Source of the DNA: Chlorophyllum brunneum
Lineage: Eukaryota > Basidiomycota > Agaricomycetes > Agaricales > Agaricaceae
Direction of reading: 5' to 3'
DNA length: 64,000 nt
Assembly (NCBI GenBank): GCA_963576785.1
Contig: OY756140.1
Location: forward strand, 1,984,001 to 2,048,000
Position 1 is the stretch's first letter. Every line of letters begins with the position of its first letter. The notes under the pieces are model-generated. The model did not search any database, was not told the origin of the DNA, and saw only the letters and a program-made list of their open reading frames with translations. Position numbers and translations under genes: made by a program. Shown here one piece after another: positions 13,073-26,696 of the stretch.

Positions 13073-13879
13073 ACTCTCAAACATCCTTTCCTGCCAATAT
13101 CACCCGTGTCTGCCCTCCTGTTAGTATGTCACCACGCGAACTGAGCTGCCACCCCTGGGCCTCCGCTTGGCAATGCCTTGACTAAGCGAATGCGTCTGGT
13201 GAAGGCGCCGTGGGTAGAGGACAGGATGGTTCTCTGCCAAACAACTCCCACCAGAGCCTATTTTTTCTAGTCCGTGGCGCAGCCCCAAACATCAGACCCT
13301 GACTCGACCTGCCTGTCAGAACATTTTGTCACCAGCTGTTTCCCAACGGTGCCTACCATCTCGGCGCTGACAAGAGATCCCAGTCTCTGCAAACGAGGAG
13401 CCCCCTTATCACCCGGAACAATTCCGAAATCTCGCATTCGGTCACATCCATTGCTTGGGTTAAATAACATGTCCTCTGCTACCCGGACAGACCATGGGAA
13501 CCCTATTAACTACTGCCAATCTCCACCCTCTATTATCTTTTCAATGTTTTACAAAATCCTCATACCTCGATTTCTCACATACAAGCTCCCAGTTCTCCTC
13601 GGGTTCCCTGGCGGTTGCTATCTAGCCTTCCATGCAATGGCCCCTGATAGTGCTTTGATAAAGCCGTCGTCTGATGGCGAACCCCCGCCATGTCTGTCAT
13701 ATATCAACCGTGACAGTGCTATGTAAAAACAGCCGACAAATGCAGGGATTGGGTACACCATCAAACTCCCTGCTTATGAATTCATAGCGCGAAGGACGGC
13801 ATGGTGGTCACCATGCAAGTATCCAACTGGATAACGATGGCCATTATTGCGCCCATATATCCAACAGCACGTAACTTTT
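13073..13879. other. Intergenic, 5' of Rho exchange factor and 3' of ELP4
   Basis: Probably the promoter and leader of the Rho exchange factor plus the 3' end of ELP4. One open frame (13274-13726, plus) has no recognisable product and poor coding character. Nothing else seen. Confidence 0.55.
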
Positions 13880-15418
13880 CTAAAAATCATACAGATCAGG
13901 CCTGTCTGACTGGAATGCTACTGATTTCTTCTTCTTTTTCGGGTTGACATCTGTGCTATTTTCTGTCACAGCTGTTGGGGGTAGCGCGCTATGGTCGCGC
14001 TCTAGACACACATCCACTTTAGCCAGGTGCATTGCCTTACTCGAGCTCCACTCATTACCAGCCGTCGACCGAGTGATATCACCTGAAACAGCCGGTGTCG
14101 TCCGTCTTTCTGACACACCTCCTTCCAGATCCAGATGGAGCGTCTCAAAAATAAGCCGCTTTCTCGTACATTTGAACGCAAGGTTATTCTCGCTGCCACC
14201 ACCCGAAGTCAATGAAGACGCAGAAAGTCCACGGAGGGTCGAAAATCGATCACTTGGTGACACTAGCATGTGTGGGACGGGGAGCGTTTCGATGTGAACA
14301 ATTCCATGATGAGAAGGAAATGTCGCAGAATATGATGGGTCACCTGAAGGAGATCCCAGATCAGCCCAAAGTTCCCCTATGGCGGTATCAAGAGAAACTT
14401 GGGTAATAAAACCGACCTGAAAATGCGACGAGAGAGATAGCTGTATCAGTCAGCCATCCTAACCTTTGCCACCAACCTATGCCACCCCATGCCTCTGTGG
14501 AGATATGTGGAGGTAGGCCTATGGATGCGCAGACAGCTGGATACTTCCGCAAAGTCAACCGGAGGGAATACAAGAAGTACGAAAGGTCCTGCACAACGTC
14601 AATCATTATGAGAGGCACAAATGAAGCATCTAATCACCTCGCTTGTGAGACTTCCCCAGAACGGGGAACCCAGTAACGGTATACAGATCCTGATAGGGGC
14701 GGTTGCAGCTTCCCGTGCTATCAGAGTGTTAGAAAGCCTGCGGAGAACTTCGATGGTAGAGGGCTCCTCTCCACTACATGCAGCCTCTAGGTAGACCAAT
14801 TTGCCCGCTTGTAGTGCCGTTTGAATGATAGAGTCTGGAACGCGCACAGACAGGTCGAAGGTATGGCAATAATCATCAGAAGACCTGTGTCAAATGAATG
14901 CCCCATGCGCTTAGCTACCTTTACTCGAAATTAGTGGGGCTGGCATACGATGAGAAATTTTTGACTGATGTCTGGAACCGCTTCATCTGCTCGTACCGCC
15001 ATGCGACTTTGATTTTCTGTTCCAGGCTCTCCGCCTGTTCACCATCACTGTCGAAGGCGTCTCTGTTCTCACCCCCGCCGCTGTCTTCCAACCCGGCCAG
15101 CGTTGCATCTTTTGGGAACCACATGATGTCACGGGCGAAGGCCCTGGGATCACCATCAACGATGACCACGCGATGACCAGAGGCAAGTCCCTCAGCAACA
15201 AAGTACTTTTGAACGATGGAACCATATGACGAGTGAAAATCCGGAGCTAGGATCAGCATACTACATGACAAGGGCAATCCACCTCCCAATATGTCATCCA
15301 GAGAAGGTATCCCCGTCGAAGTGATGGTGGTGGGTGGTGAGGCGGGAGATGCCCGAGTGCCCGAGCATGAAGGAAGCGTGGCTGTCTTCGTCGCGCCCTT
15401 TCGCTTGAAAGAAGACAT
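13880..15418 (-). CDS. ELP4: Elongator complex subunit 4
   Basis: Part of the Elp456 ring of Elongator, which modifies wobble uridines of transfer RNAs. The start MSSFKRKGATKTA is followed by STGIPSLDDILGGGLPLSC, the family's RecA-like opening. Further exons give HRVVIVDGDPRAFARDIMWF, IRICIPLLGSPFWG, and LRLTLRKYPAVCASIGLPPH. The C-terminus has a lysine run then SVAFQSDRPDLYDF, typical of Elp4 tails, with stop at 13880. One junction, near 14400-14500, is unsure: the intron starting GTTGGT (with branch site CTGAC) keeps frame only if it ends at a CAAG site rather than the nearer TCAG. It shares a 223-base divergent spacer with IMP1. Confidence 0.88.
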
Positions 15419-15641
15419 TATCGAGGTAGCGGGGACTTCGTCTGGTAGGTATGGGCAATTCGTAGGCGTCGAAGGAAGATTAGATCGAAAATGGGGATTG
15501 GATAGCAGTACTTGCCATATTAGAATTAAACTCACACGGACTGCCCCTACCCCCGTCATCTCCTCGTGCGTTTGTGAAATCCGACGAGCGACAATGATTA
15601 GATACTTTCCACCCTCCGCCTTCAAGTGTATCCGGGGGCGG

Positions 15642-16308
15642 ATGAGCAGTTTCCATTGGTGGACGGACAAAACAAAGGGACTCGGCATTTTTTTTCTCCA
15701 TGTGAGCGTCCCCCCACCTCCGCCACCTTCCCGAAATCGTGCCCAATTTTCAGGCTATTAATATAGGCTGTGCTGTACATTTCTGTACGCAGTACCTCGG
15801 ACGAGTCTCTTTTGTGAGTCCTCCAACTGATCCCGCAGGTCGAAGGCTAATCCAACCTCCGTCAGATGGAAGGTCCCTCCATGATTCCAACCCTGGCTGC
15901 ATCTGGCGAAACTGTTCTTGAAGACCGTCTCACACCACGACTTTTCCCAGACAGGATTAAACGAGGAGACCTTGTCGTACTCAAGAGTCCAATCATGCCG
16001 GAGCGTATAGTGTGCAAGCGCGTTCTTGGACTGCCTGGCGACATTGTTTGCGTTGATCCTACAGGAGAATACGCACCATCCACAGAACACGTGGTGGTAC
16101 CCAAGGGACACATGTGGATAAGCGGTGACAACGCCCCCTATTCGCGAGATTCACGCATTTATGGACCCGTTTCTATGTCGCTGATTCAGTCGAGGCTGGT
16201 CTTGAGGGTGAGTTCTAGCTCCCTGTTGTGGCGTTCTGTAACCTGACTGTCTTATAGATATACCCTAACTTCACTCTATTCAGAAATCCCTCTACATATA
16301 TCGATTGA
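15642..16308 (+). CDS. IMP1: Mitochondrial inner membrane protease subunit 1
   Basis: S26-family signal peptidase that trims presequences in the intermembrane space. Four exons (15642-15701, 15754-15813, 15866-16207, 16258-16308) total 513 bases, 170 residues plus stop, the usual family length. An N-terminal hydrophobic stretch (LGIFFLHAINIGCAVHF) is followed by the catalytic Ser motif GPSMIPTL, the Lys motif RIVCKRVLGLPGD, and the box SGDNAPYSRDSRIYGPV. The start MSSFHWWTDK was chosen because it gives the in-frame anchor segment; an ATG at 15866 would remove it. The nucleophile Ser and general-base Lys are both present, so it should be active. Confidence 0.93.
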
Positions 16309-16385
16309 TTTCGTTCTCTAAACCAAGATGATAATGGATGTCATGGAAGGGACCAACCATAACAGAAGAATGGACGGGCAGCGAC

Positions 16386-17385
16386 CTATGGTGAAAAGTT
16401 CACCGAATAGCCACCCTGCCCATTGGGTTCAAATTTGAAATTGTCTGTTGAAAGACCAAAGTTTCCTGGATATACTGTCAGGACCTCCTCCTCTTTTCCC
16501 CGGAGACGTACCCAGTAGGCTGTTGCCCAGGGTCTTAAGTTTGCCCAACATCTCCGAAGTCTCGTTCGTCTGGGCCGCTTCTAGTCGGGGTTTCAGTTTC
16601 TGTAACTTGCTCTGGATCTCCCTTGTCTCTTGGCTAGAAGGTAATAATTTGAGTAGAGCATTGTAGTCTACCGGACGCAATGTCAAATTTACGGCGAATT
16701 GATTCACGACGAAGTAACAACCTTCTTGTGCAGATGACAGCGACGACCACGTATTCAGGATTTCGCTTGACGCAGCCCGCCTTTGTAGAGCCTTCACGTA
16801 TTTCGGGTCGTCAGCCAGCGCTTTATAGGAAGATGTCAACATGGTTCAACTCTCCCGTTAGATGGTCGAACCTCGGGTGCATGCTTCAACGGCTTGCTTG
16901 TGTTCTCCCTCACCAACGATCAGTTGAGCCTTATTAGATAGTATCCGAGCTCACTAGTTTAACATGGCAAGCTCCTATGTTGGCGTTCAGGATAGATCTG
17001 AGAGTGCTACACATTTTCTCCGTCTCTAGATCGAGGCTTTCTTGAAAAGATTCGGTAAAGTCTTGTGTTGAGACCTCGGCGTCCCCAGGCGGTTCGCCTT
17101 CCTTGGTCTCCTCAGACGGCTTATTAGATCGTGTATCCCCCAGTGCTATTCCCCCCTTCGGCAAGAACACAATGGCAGATTCATAGGCCGACAAAGCCTC
17201 TTGCCAATCGCCCTTGCGGAAGTAATCGTTTCCTTCTGCCTTCCGGGAATTCGCTTCATGTATCCTATCCTACACGAATGAGTCAGTATGACACAAGGTT
17301 TAGCACCGGATGATATTTTGGAACTAGCTTCAGTGGGTAGCGACTCGGCTTCAAGTGGCACTCGTACTGGGGCACCATCGACCAT
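16386..17385 (-). CDS. TTC1-like tetratricopeptide repeat protein
   Basis: Resembles the TTC1 family of co-chaperone-like TPR proteins. The TPR stretch reads EANSRKAEGNDYFRKGDWQE then ALSAYESAIVFLP, an acidic insert, ILNANIGACHVKL, DPKYVKALQRRAASSE, and DYNALLKLLPSSQETREIQ. The C-terminus after a short intron reads NFGLSTDNFKFEPNGQGGYS and ends VNFSP, which matches the conserved TTC1 tail. The stop is at 16386. The 5' exon is unsure: the first ATG in a coding-like frame is at 17385 (MVDGAPVRVPLEAE), but its join to the exon starting DRIHEANSRK is not clean in phase. Divergent from the first dehydrogenase over 165 bases. Confidence 0.75.
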
Positions 17386-17550
17386 GGTGGTTGTGAATAC
17401 CACGTGCCCATGCACACTATGCACTTATCACACTTGCCATTTGCGGCTGATCGATGACGACCATCGGTCTCCCCGGAATTAAATTTAGACCAAGGCCAGA
17501 ATGAGTTGCTGTATTCTCATCCCCAAGAGTTTGTTTCCTTACACCCAGAT

Positions 17551-18611
17551 ATGCCTAGCATCGAAGAGAGCAGGTGCATCCTCGTCACTGGCGCCACTGC
17601 AGGAATAGGCCGGGGTCTGGCTCTTAGCCTAGCCCAGATACCCTCCAAACCCCAAATCATCGCCGCGGGCCGACGACAAGATAGGCTCGAGGAACTCGAG
17701 AAAGCGGGCCTTGAAACTGTTCAGTTTGACCTCGACACTGACGCGAATACACTCAAGAAGTCCGTGGATCTTGTACTTGAGAAGTATCCTCAGGTATGTC
17801 AGCTAATTTTGCCGGAAGTCTACCCTGCTGATTCACGAGGGACCACCCATCAGCTTGATGCAGTCATCCTGAGTGCCGGTGTTCAATATGAATTCGATTT
17901 CACGAAAGAGGTGAATATAACTAGTAAGTATTGTAGTCGACTTCGGGGTGCCGACATCCTCATCCGACACTGAACCCGGATTAGAATTGCTGTCGGAATT
18001 GAATACCAATTACACTTCAGTTATAACGACTATTGCCTACCTTACTCCACATTTCCTAAAGCTCTCAGTATGTGGCTCTGGAGAGGTTATCAGCGCAGAT
18101 GTACTTATGTTCTCGAAGGAGTCAGGCCAGTCGTCTTTCATCATTCCTGTTTCAGCTGGCCTGGGGATTGTTCCGGCCACATGGGTCCCAGGCTACTCTG
18201 CTTCAAAGGCTGCCATTCGTGCTTTCACTACAAGCCTGAGATTCCAGCTTCAAGGCACTAACGTCCACGTTCTAGAGATAATTCCACCGTGAGACTCCAC
18301 ACAAGACAGCACCCCCCGTACCGTGCTGACACTTCGCCACAGGCTCGTCGAGTCAGAACTGCATGATGGTTAGTCCTCGTACCACTGCAACTGCTCGACT
18401 CTTATCTCCTCAGTCAACAGATGCAGGAACTACGGAGAAGCTCACGAAGCTTTGGATGCCTCTGGATCAATACGTCAAGCCTACAATACAAGGGCTCAGG
18501 AATGGCGACGCCATCATTTCCATCGGAGGTTCCCTGGGTTGGTATGAGAAGTTTGAAAAGGACAAATGGGACACTGTGGCTCTGCTGAATGAGGCCAGGG
18601 AGAAATGGTGA
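17551..18611 (+). CDS. Short-chain dehydrogenase, copy 1
   Basis: NAD(P)-dependent oxidoreductase of the classical SDR class, close to the DltE-like group. It starts MPSIEESRCILVTG, with the nucleotide-binding motif TGATAGIGRG and an AAGRR strand end. LDAVILSAGVQ stands for the NAG motif (here SAG). The active site reads PVSAGLGI then YSASKAAIRAF, giving Ser, Tyr and Lys. Exons include 17551-17793, 17854-17923 and 17985-18067, followed by three more. The C-terminus WYEKFEKDKWDTVALLNEAR closes at 18611. Substrate unknown. The neighbouring copy has the same intron positions, which indicates a tandem duplication. Confidence 0.9.
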
Positions 18612-19147
18612 AAACCCGGGACTCCCCACGGGCACATCAGACCCGCGATAAGCTTATCTACGCCCTCTAGGTGGTGGACTATGCGATCTAATTCTACTTC
18701 ACGATCGGTGAATTCTGGGATGAATGTTGTAAATTCAAAAGAAGCCACCACTGTAGCTCACACCACGGCCAATGTTGGCCATCGTGGTCTCATCAACTCC
18801 ATAGGCTTCATCCATTACAAATTTGTCTTCCAATTCGGTACACCTTTAAAACTTTTCCATGAATATTCCCAGACTTTAGAAAGGCGAATGACAGCTTTTC
18901 TGGGAATTTATTGATATCTCTGACACATGGCTTCACACCATACCGTGCAAATGCAGTTTTCCGCACTGGAGCAAGGATCGGAGAAGGGTCACGGTAATGG
19001 TGTTTTCGTCATATTGATGAGAGGAGTGGCGTGATGAGAGGATATGAACTTAACCAGTCCAATTCAGAGATACCACGGCTGTTCTGTCAACCAAAATTCT
19101 CGCAAGACTCGCATATCCCCCCTCGAGACCCACTAGACCACTAGAAG
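18612..19147. other. Spacer between the two dehydrogenases
   Basis: 536 bases with no supported gene. It presumably holds the 3' end of copy 1 and the promoter of copy 2. No duplicated promoter was obvious by eye. Confidence 0.5.
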
Positions 19148-20250
19148 ATGCCTGGAATCGACCTCAGCAAATGCGTCTTGATTACCGGAGCCACGGCTGG
19201 CATTGGGCGTGGTTTGGCTTATAAAGTCAAAGACCTTCCCAGCAGGCCACAAGTGATTGCGGCCGGGAGACGTGAGGACCGTTTGGATGAACTCGCGAAG
19301 GACGGGTTCGAGACGGTTAAGTTGGATGTTGGTGTCGATCGGGCCACATTGAAGAAGGACGTAGAGTCACTGTTGGCAAAGTATCCTGATGTATGTCTTC
19401 ATCGGGTCACTCGAAAGAGTACGATCTCGAAGGATGTGTAGTTGGATACCGTTATCCTCAACGCAGGAATACAGAGGGAGTTCAACTTCACAAAGGAAAT
19501 TGATCTTGACAGTAAGTATACTAGTTGTCTAATACCTATCAGCCTTCTCTGAATACGATAGAAATTGAGTACGAAATGAATGTCAACTACAATTCTGTGG
19601 TCGCCCTCATCACGTTTTGCCTCCCTCAGCTTCTGAAGCTTGGGGTAAGCCTTCCACCTCCATCCTGCTTTCTATCTCCAAGAAGTGACGATAGTCAACC
19701 ACAGTCGCAAGGTCGCCAAACTTTCCTGGTAACTGTCACATCCGGGCTCGCCATCTTTCCAAGTCCCAGAGTTCCAAATTATTGCGCTTCAAAAGCGGCC
19801 GTCCATTCTTTGACGCTCTCCCTCCAGGCCCAACTGGCCGGAACAGGGGTGAATGTGCTCGAGATAATTCCTCCGTGAGCCCAATCTCGTGTTCCTAGCA
19901 ACCGTATAGTATCACAAGACCATTGGCGCTCACGATTATCCTTTGATGTTATTTATAGCCTGGTTGAATCCGAGCTGCACGACGGTGAGTACATGCTGTT
20001 TCGTCTTTCCGAACTCTCGGGGCACTTGCCTACGAGCGCTCTTGGTTTCTGATATACATGTGGATTGGTAGCTGAGGGAACGACGGAAGCCTTGTCGAAG
20101 ATCTGGATGCCGCTAGAGGAATTTGTTACTATCACAACCCGAGAACTTGTTGCCGGTACCCCGCAAATCGGTGTCGGGAGGAGTGAAGATGCGTGGAACA
20201 AGTTCGAGAAGGGGAAGGCTGAGATCGTTGCTCAGCTGTGGAAGGCGTAA
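19148..20250 (+). CDS. Short-chain dehydrogenase, copy 2 (tandem paralog)
   Basis: Paralog of the gene just upstream, same strand. It starts MPGIDLSKCVLITGATAGIG; other shared blocks are QVIAAGRREDRLDELAKDGF, LDTVILNAGIQREFNFTKEI (with a normal NAG motif), NYCASKAAVHSLTLSLQAQL, VNVLEIIPP and LVESELHD. Introns fall at matching places in both genes, for instance after the KYP(D/Q) codons and inside the IIPP codon. The active-site Ser, Tyr and Lys are present. The C-terminus ends AEIVAQLWKA. Divergence between copies is large enough that both probably have been kept by selection; substrate unknown. Confidence 0.9.
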
Positions 20251-20578
20251 TACCCCCGGCCGTGAATCTAAAGGAATACGAGGTCGTTACGCAAATGTCT
20301 TGGCTCTAAGCCATCGTATCTAGGGGCTACATGTAAGCCAAGCTGTTTGAGGTCGTATTTTTGGCCGTGATATTAAAAGAGTTGTCAAGCCAAGAGGCAG
20401 AGAATGTCATGCAGCAGCACACGTCGAAAAAGCGGGATGGATTTTGTCCAACATGTGACCCGGCTATTAGAATGGCTAGCCCCATTGGGTCAAGGGATGA
20501 TAAGATCAACCCGAGTCATTGAAATTTGCAATCTAACATTTTAACACAGCTAACCTTCAACAGATCTCAACTTGTGGT
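20251..20578. other. Spacer upstream of LYS1
   Basis: 328 bases; no gene seen. Likely 3' end of the dehydrogenase and promoter of LYS1. Confidence 0.5.
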
Positions 20579-21846
<1,268 letters not shown>

Positions 21847-21973
21847 TGGGCGAGTGGTTGCCATGTGTTGGTGGTCGTGTACAGTGATTGATGGGTGATA
21901 CTAATACACCGTCCTTGTTCTCTTCCTCTGCTCCCCTCTTCTCGTGGCTGGCCACTTTCTTCACTCCTTCGTC

Positions 21974-23216
21974 ATGGCCTGCACCCTCATCCCCATCTCT
22001 CCCCCTCCAGACCACTTCTCCTGGCCAGAGCATCCCTCATCCTTCGCAAAACACCTCTCCCCCCTTTGTCCCCCAGACGCTCCAGTATCAAACAAGGGTC
22101 TCGAAAGAGAGCGCTTTGAGGCCCTCCTCAGGGCTTCCAAGGAGAGAAATGCTCTCGTCGGTGCAAAGAAGGCCGTCGATCTTCGCAAGGAGATTGCTCA
22201 CAAAGCACATCGGAATAAGCTAGGTCCGCCCCCTGCCCCTCCTCTCTGTCCAGCCTGCTCACCGTGCCACTCCAGTCGAACGCCGCGCGCTCTTCTTGTC
22301 CAAGGTCCAGGCCCCTCCTTCCCCAACAGCGACAGTCACCCCAAAGACTCCTCCCGACTCTCCTGCCATCTTCCACTACTCTCTTCCCTCCCCGGGGCTT
22401 GTTTCACCCCTTGCTCTGTTTGACTCACTCCATGACAATAACGACTCCGCCCTGCATACATGCCACCCATGGGTCGAGCAAGTCGACTTTCGTTTTCCCA
22501 ATGACAATAAGCAGCCAGCCACCCGAAGCGCCAGTCTTCCCAGAGGGAACAAGGCAGCTCAAGTGTTGCCATCCTTGGACCAAATCTCTGCCCGTCTGAA
22601 GACCTTGGCTTCGGCACGTTCCACTACCATTGTCGACGGGCTGCGCCCACCTGCAGCCGTGCCAGTGTCAGCACCCTCGGCATCATCAAACAGACTGACC
22701 ACCATAGAAATCGGCCGTCTCAGGATGCCAGTCCGTGCACCCAAGTGCTCACCAACTTTCGTTTCAGCACCACAGCCTATCCAGCCTAACCAGGCCTCCC
22801 TTCTCCCGCCTAGATTTCCCATCCCACCGTTTCCTTCGGATCTACAGGTCACAACTACGGTTGTTCCTAGGACTGCCACCCCGTCTCCAGCACAGCTTAC
22901 TGCATCTAATCTGAAAATACTTGATGCGAGGGAGCGCAAGGCACATAATATGCTTTCGACTCTCCGCAGGCGGACTTTGTCGACTCCCCAGCAGTCACTG
23001 CAGGCTGCGCCTGTTGCTAATATCGTAATGCCTGGATCTTTGACCAGGAACGCGGCGAAAAGGACCATGCCCTTACCCTTGCCAGAAGGCGTTATGGGAT
23101 CGGATATGGACTTTAGGAAGTCTCGGTGGAAACGCCATAGCGCCCCGGCTGATCTCATGCCAAGAGAACGCAGTGGTTTCGAAAATCCCGTCTTTGCTTT
23201 CCCCGGAGCTTTCTGA
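21974..23216 (+). CDS. Unknown Pro/Ser-rich protein
   Basis: Not recognised. It probably starts MACTLIPISPPPDHFSWPEH at 21974 and has one intron (after HRNKL, donor GTCCGC) that links in frame to VERRALFLSKVQAPPSP. The N-terminal 60 residues look ordered and charged (ERERFEALLRASKERNALVG), perhaps a helix. The rest is low-complexity, rich in Pro, Ser, Thr and Ala. The C-terminus has a basic cluster, FRKSRWKRHSAPADLMPRER, which could be a nuclear signal or phosphorylation site. About 390 residues. A GTG or upstream in-frame start is possible. Convergent with Ies1 copy A. Confidence 0.65.
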
Positions 23217-23975
23217 AGCTTTTCCTATTGTTCTCTTTTCCCTTCTATGACGAATTCCAGGGTTCAGCAGCGTTCTCCTTTTCGATCTTCTATTTTATTG
23301 TTGCTGGACTTTGTTTCTTTTTGGTTCAATGTAGGACAAATGGCTCTTACTTTTTTTCTTGGCCCATGTACTTTTGCACCTCATTTTCTACACCCCTTAA
23401 CCATTGTTTAGTCTCTTTCTTCATTCCTCCTAGTCCTGTGTATTGTTTATCCCCACCTTCGCACCCCTTCTTATTGTCTTGGTTTGTTTTGTCGATTGAT
23501 GCCTCTCCTTTCCAAAGTAGGAAAGGCGTTATTGTCGATCCACTCCCCCACGTTCGTTTTCGCTGCGGTTGTATACTAGTTGTGCGACCTCCCAAGAGGG
23601 CTGTGCCTATGTGTACTCTATAATTTCGATAAATCACTCGCGACACCGTACATTCGAGAAATACTTTTTTGATGAATTAACCTCCCTACTTTGCTTGACA
23701 ACTGGGTCAGTCTCAAAAGCTCAACTGAGTGTTTCGACCTTGGTAGAAACTTTGATTTGGTATCATTGGAACTCGATCGACTGAAACACAAATAACGCCA
23801 GTCACACAAAGCTATGGTAGCAAAGCAAGAAAGCAGCCAGAGAAGGAAAACACCAGGAGCAGGGTTAGGATAGCAAATGTAGACGTAAAATGTTCGTTTG
23901 TGTGCGTGAGAGATGCTCTGTCTAGAAAGCAGAAGAAACTCCAATTTCAGAAACAAATTACTGTCGCCTTGAGCT
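23217..23975. other. Convergent 3' regions
   Basis: T-rich sequence downstream of the unknown gene on the plus strand and of Ies1 copy A on the minus strand. Short open frames only; looks like untranslated 3' sequence. Confidence 0.5.
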
Positions 23976-26246
23976 TCATTTCCGAGAAGTTACACTTGGT
24001 GGCAGGCGTATGACATTCCGGGTTGAAGGAGACATTGATGACATCGAGGACGCAGGAGCAGGTCCAGAGCTATTGTTAGAGCTGCTCGTTCTTACCCCCA
24101 ATGGCGGAACTTGCAAGCCAGTTTGTGAGTGTGACCCTGACAGTGAATATTGCACAGACTCATATCGCGATGGAACGTATTGGGAGATGGTGTGATGATG
24201 TGAATGGTGTGGGTGAAGGCCAGGACTGTGGAATGGCAAGTCTTCAAACTCAGCCTCAGGTCGTGCCTGTTCTGGCTGTTCGTGGCGTCGTGTTTCTCTC
24301 GGCCTTTGGTCCCGTGTCTCCTGCGTATGTGATGACTGTTGGTGATAACGCTGTTGAGACGGTTGGGAATGGTGCCTGTGGTGATGACGCCGATGATGTT
24401 GCTGAGACTGATGTTGCGATTGTTGAGGCTGCTGTTGGTGCTGGTGCTGAGGCAGTGCACTTGAGGTGCCAAATACCCGGTTGATAACGTCCAGGCGACG
24501 TCCTGCAGCGACGCCATTCATTGTAAATGCAGAATGTGGCTCAAGGGCACTCACTGTAGTCTTGTCGAACATTGTCATCCACGACTTCACCATCAGAATC
24601 AGCAAGTGGATCCGTCGTATTTATGACATGCCAGGCCTCTGCGAAAAGCTTAGTTGTTGTTCATATACGGGCTACGGAAATAAACCGACGTTCGAGTATT
24701 GTTCGCTCTTCGCCGTGATGCCGAGGTCCAGAGTATGAATAACGGCGGGGTTGTTCCATCAGTGGAGTCACTGAAAATGACTGAATCAATAGGGACAGAG
24801 AGGGGGTGACGACAGTCCTTCTTACCTGGACTTTGGGGACGTGCAGGGAGTGGAGGAGGTTCTCGCTCACGACTTGGACCTGGGACGTAATACATGAAAC
24901 CCAGGTCATCCTTAGGTACATCATTGGTCTGACGACTTGATCGAGAACGTGGCGTATTTGCCTCCGGGGTCGCTTAGAAAAGACGAGGGTTAGTTCGGCA
25001 TGCTGGGATGGAATACGGTTACCTGAAACAAAATGGGGCAAAGCAGGGTTCTTCGATTTCTTTTCGATTTCTACGGAAGCGACAAGACGCTGCAAAAACA
25101 GGTTGCGTTGCGCAGTCATCTTCCGCCCCCATTCTAGTTCGTCCTGCGTGTCGATGTTTTCTTGGCTTTGCTCCGCTTCGCTAAGATAACGCATTGCGGG
25201 AGCCTTAGGTCGATTAGCTCTAGAATATTCGTCGTCCCAAGGATTGGGGCCATCGGAATCTTCCAGATAGTGGTAGATTAACCAGAGGAATACTTTGGCG
25301 CGATCGGCCGAGGCCAGACCCTTCTTGGGAAGGAATAGGTCCAAGAAATTGAGTGAACCATCGAAATGTACAACCGCCAATGGCTACAAGACACATGTGG
25401 TGAGCAATGGTCCTGGATTGTGGTAACAAGCACTCCGTCTCACCGCCGCGTGGTTAGACAGCACAAAAATCAGGTTGACAACACTGGTGGGAGGTTTCTG
25501 GCCCGCTTGCTTCGAATAAGTAAATGGATGTGAGCACCAGCGTTTATTTACGGCATGATTCTGATGCTTACACTCTTCGAAAGAATTTCCTCAGGTGTTG
25601 ACGGTGGGATTGTTTTGAGTTCATGAGGCAACAGGGCAGCTTTGAGGCAGTTTTTAATGCGAGGAGCGTCTTGTGCGTTCCCATCAGTCTTTTGGAGAGA
25701 TGGGACGGGGTGATAAGTTCGTAACGCCGTTTTCATTTCTGGAAAAACTAGGGAAGTTATAAATGAATTTGGCTGTTGTGCTGATGAAGGCGATAAAACG
25801 GGTATCTTACAAGCCATCGTTGTATTAATCCGGCCGACGTTGGTGAGTAGAGAGAATTTGGCTAATTCGGTTGCGAAAGCCGGGGTATCGATCATCTTGT
25901 CTTTGAGGACTTTCGAACATTTGGCAGAACTGTACAAAGCGTTGATGTACAACTCCGAGAATGAGATCCTCGCTGTTTTTCCGGGAGTGGTGCTAGTGAA
26001 AGCGGCAGTGGTGTCCGAGAAGATGTAGTTGAGAAGGTCAAATTGAACATCCTCGCGGGTGAGGGGTTCAGCGTCATTGCGCTTAATTGGCAGAGCCTTT
26101 CGACTTAGGTATCCAACCCTAGGGTGAGGGAACGATCAGGGACTCTACTGCCAGCTCAAGGACGAGAAAACTAACGGCGGAATGGGTTCTGGGGGCCAAG
26201 CAGGTAGATTTGAGGGAGATGGACCGGTTGCGGACGTGGAAGCCAT
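23976..26246 (-). CDS. INO80 complex subunit 1-like protein (Ies1), copy A
   Basis: Matches the fungal Ino-eighty-subunit-1 family, a nuclear chromatin-remodelling component. Conserved blocks: IKRNDAEPLTREDVQFDLL, ISFSELYINALYSSAKCSKV, LLTNVGRINTTMAC, FPEMKTALRTYHPVPSLQ, NAQDAPRIKNCLKAAL, VNLIFVLSNHAA and LNFLDLFLPKKGLASADRAK followed by VFLWLIYHYLE. The C-terminal exon is very rich in Gln and His (about 40 residues around 24340-24440), then Ser-rich to the stop at 23976. The chosen start (MASTSATGPSPSN, 26246) depends on a weak donor and is tentative. A second, diverged copy lies at 40057. Divergent from TIM8. Confidence 0.75.
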
Positions 26247-26696
26247 GAAGCAAGGTTGGTGTTAACACGAGGCAAGGAAGCTAAACAGGGCCAGACGCCC
26301 TGCATTTCCCAAATCTCGAACAATCGAACGCGAAGGGTGAGACCGTTGAATGATCTCACGTGTACCTCGAGAAGAAGTGATTCTTTGTGGTAAGCGAAGG
26401 TATGTCGTAAAACGAGTGTAAAGTTCGGGTGAAAGATGAGAGACGAACGCCGTTGACTCGACTACAGAAGGATCGGGGTTACGGAGAGTTCGGCCAAAAT
26501 ATGCACAGGGAGTTCTGTGCTCTGAAGCTGATCGCAAAATGGCCTACATGCGCCTATGTTGACATGGCGGAATTTCCGGTTCCAGCCAAGCCCCTCCATC
26601 TCCATGCGGACATGGCATCGCCCACAGCAGCGACACAGCATTATGTCAGCACCCCATCAAACAGCACTGGTAATCTCTTCTTCAATTCGTACCCCC
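26247..26696. other. Divergent promoter region, Ies1 copy A / TIM8
   Basis: 450 bases between two divergent starts. An open frame on the minus strand (26262-26537) could in part be an unrecognised 5' exon of Ies1 copy A; I found no clean splice to support it. Confidence 0.45.

Noticed and set aside
15739..15921. Alternative start of IMP1 at 15739 or 15866
   Set aside because: 15739 is GTG just before an intron acceptor, and 15866 would drop the membrane anchor; the spliced start at 15642 gives a full-length protein.
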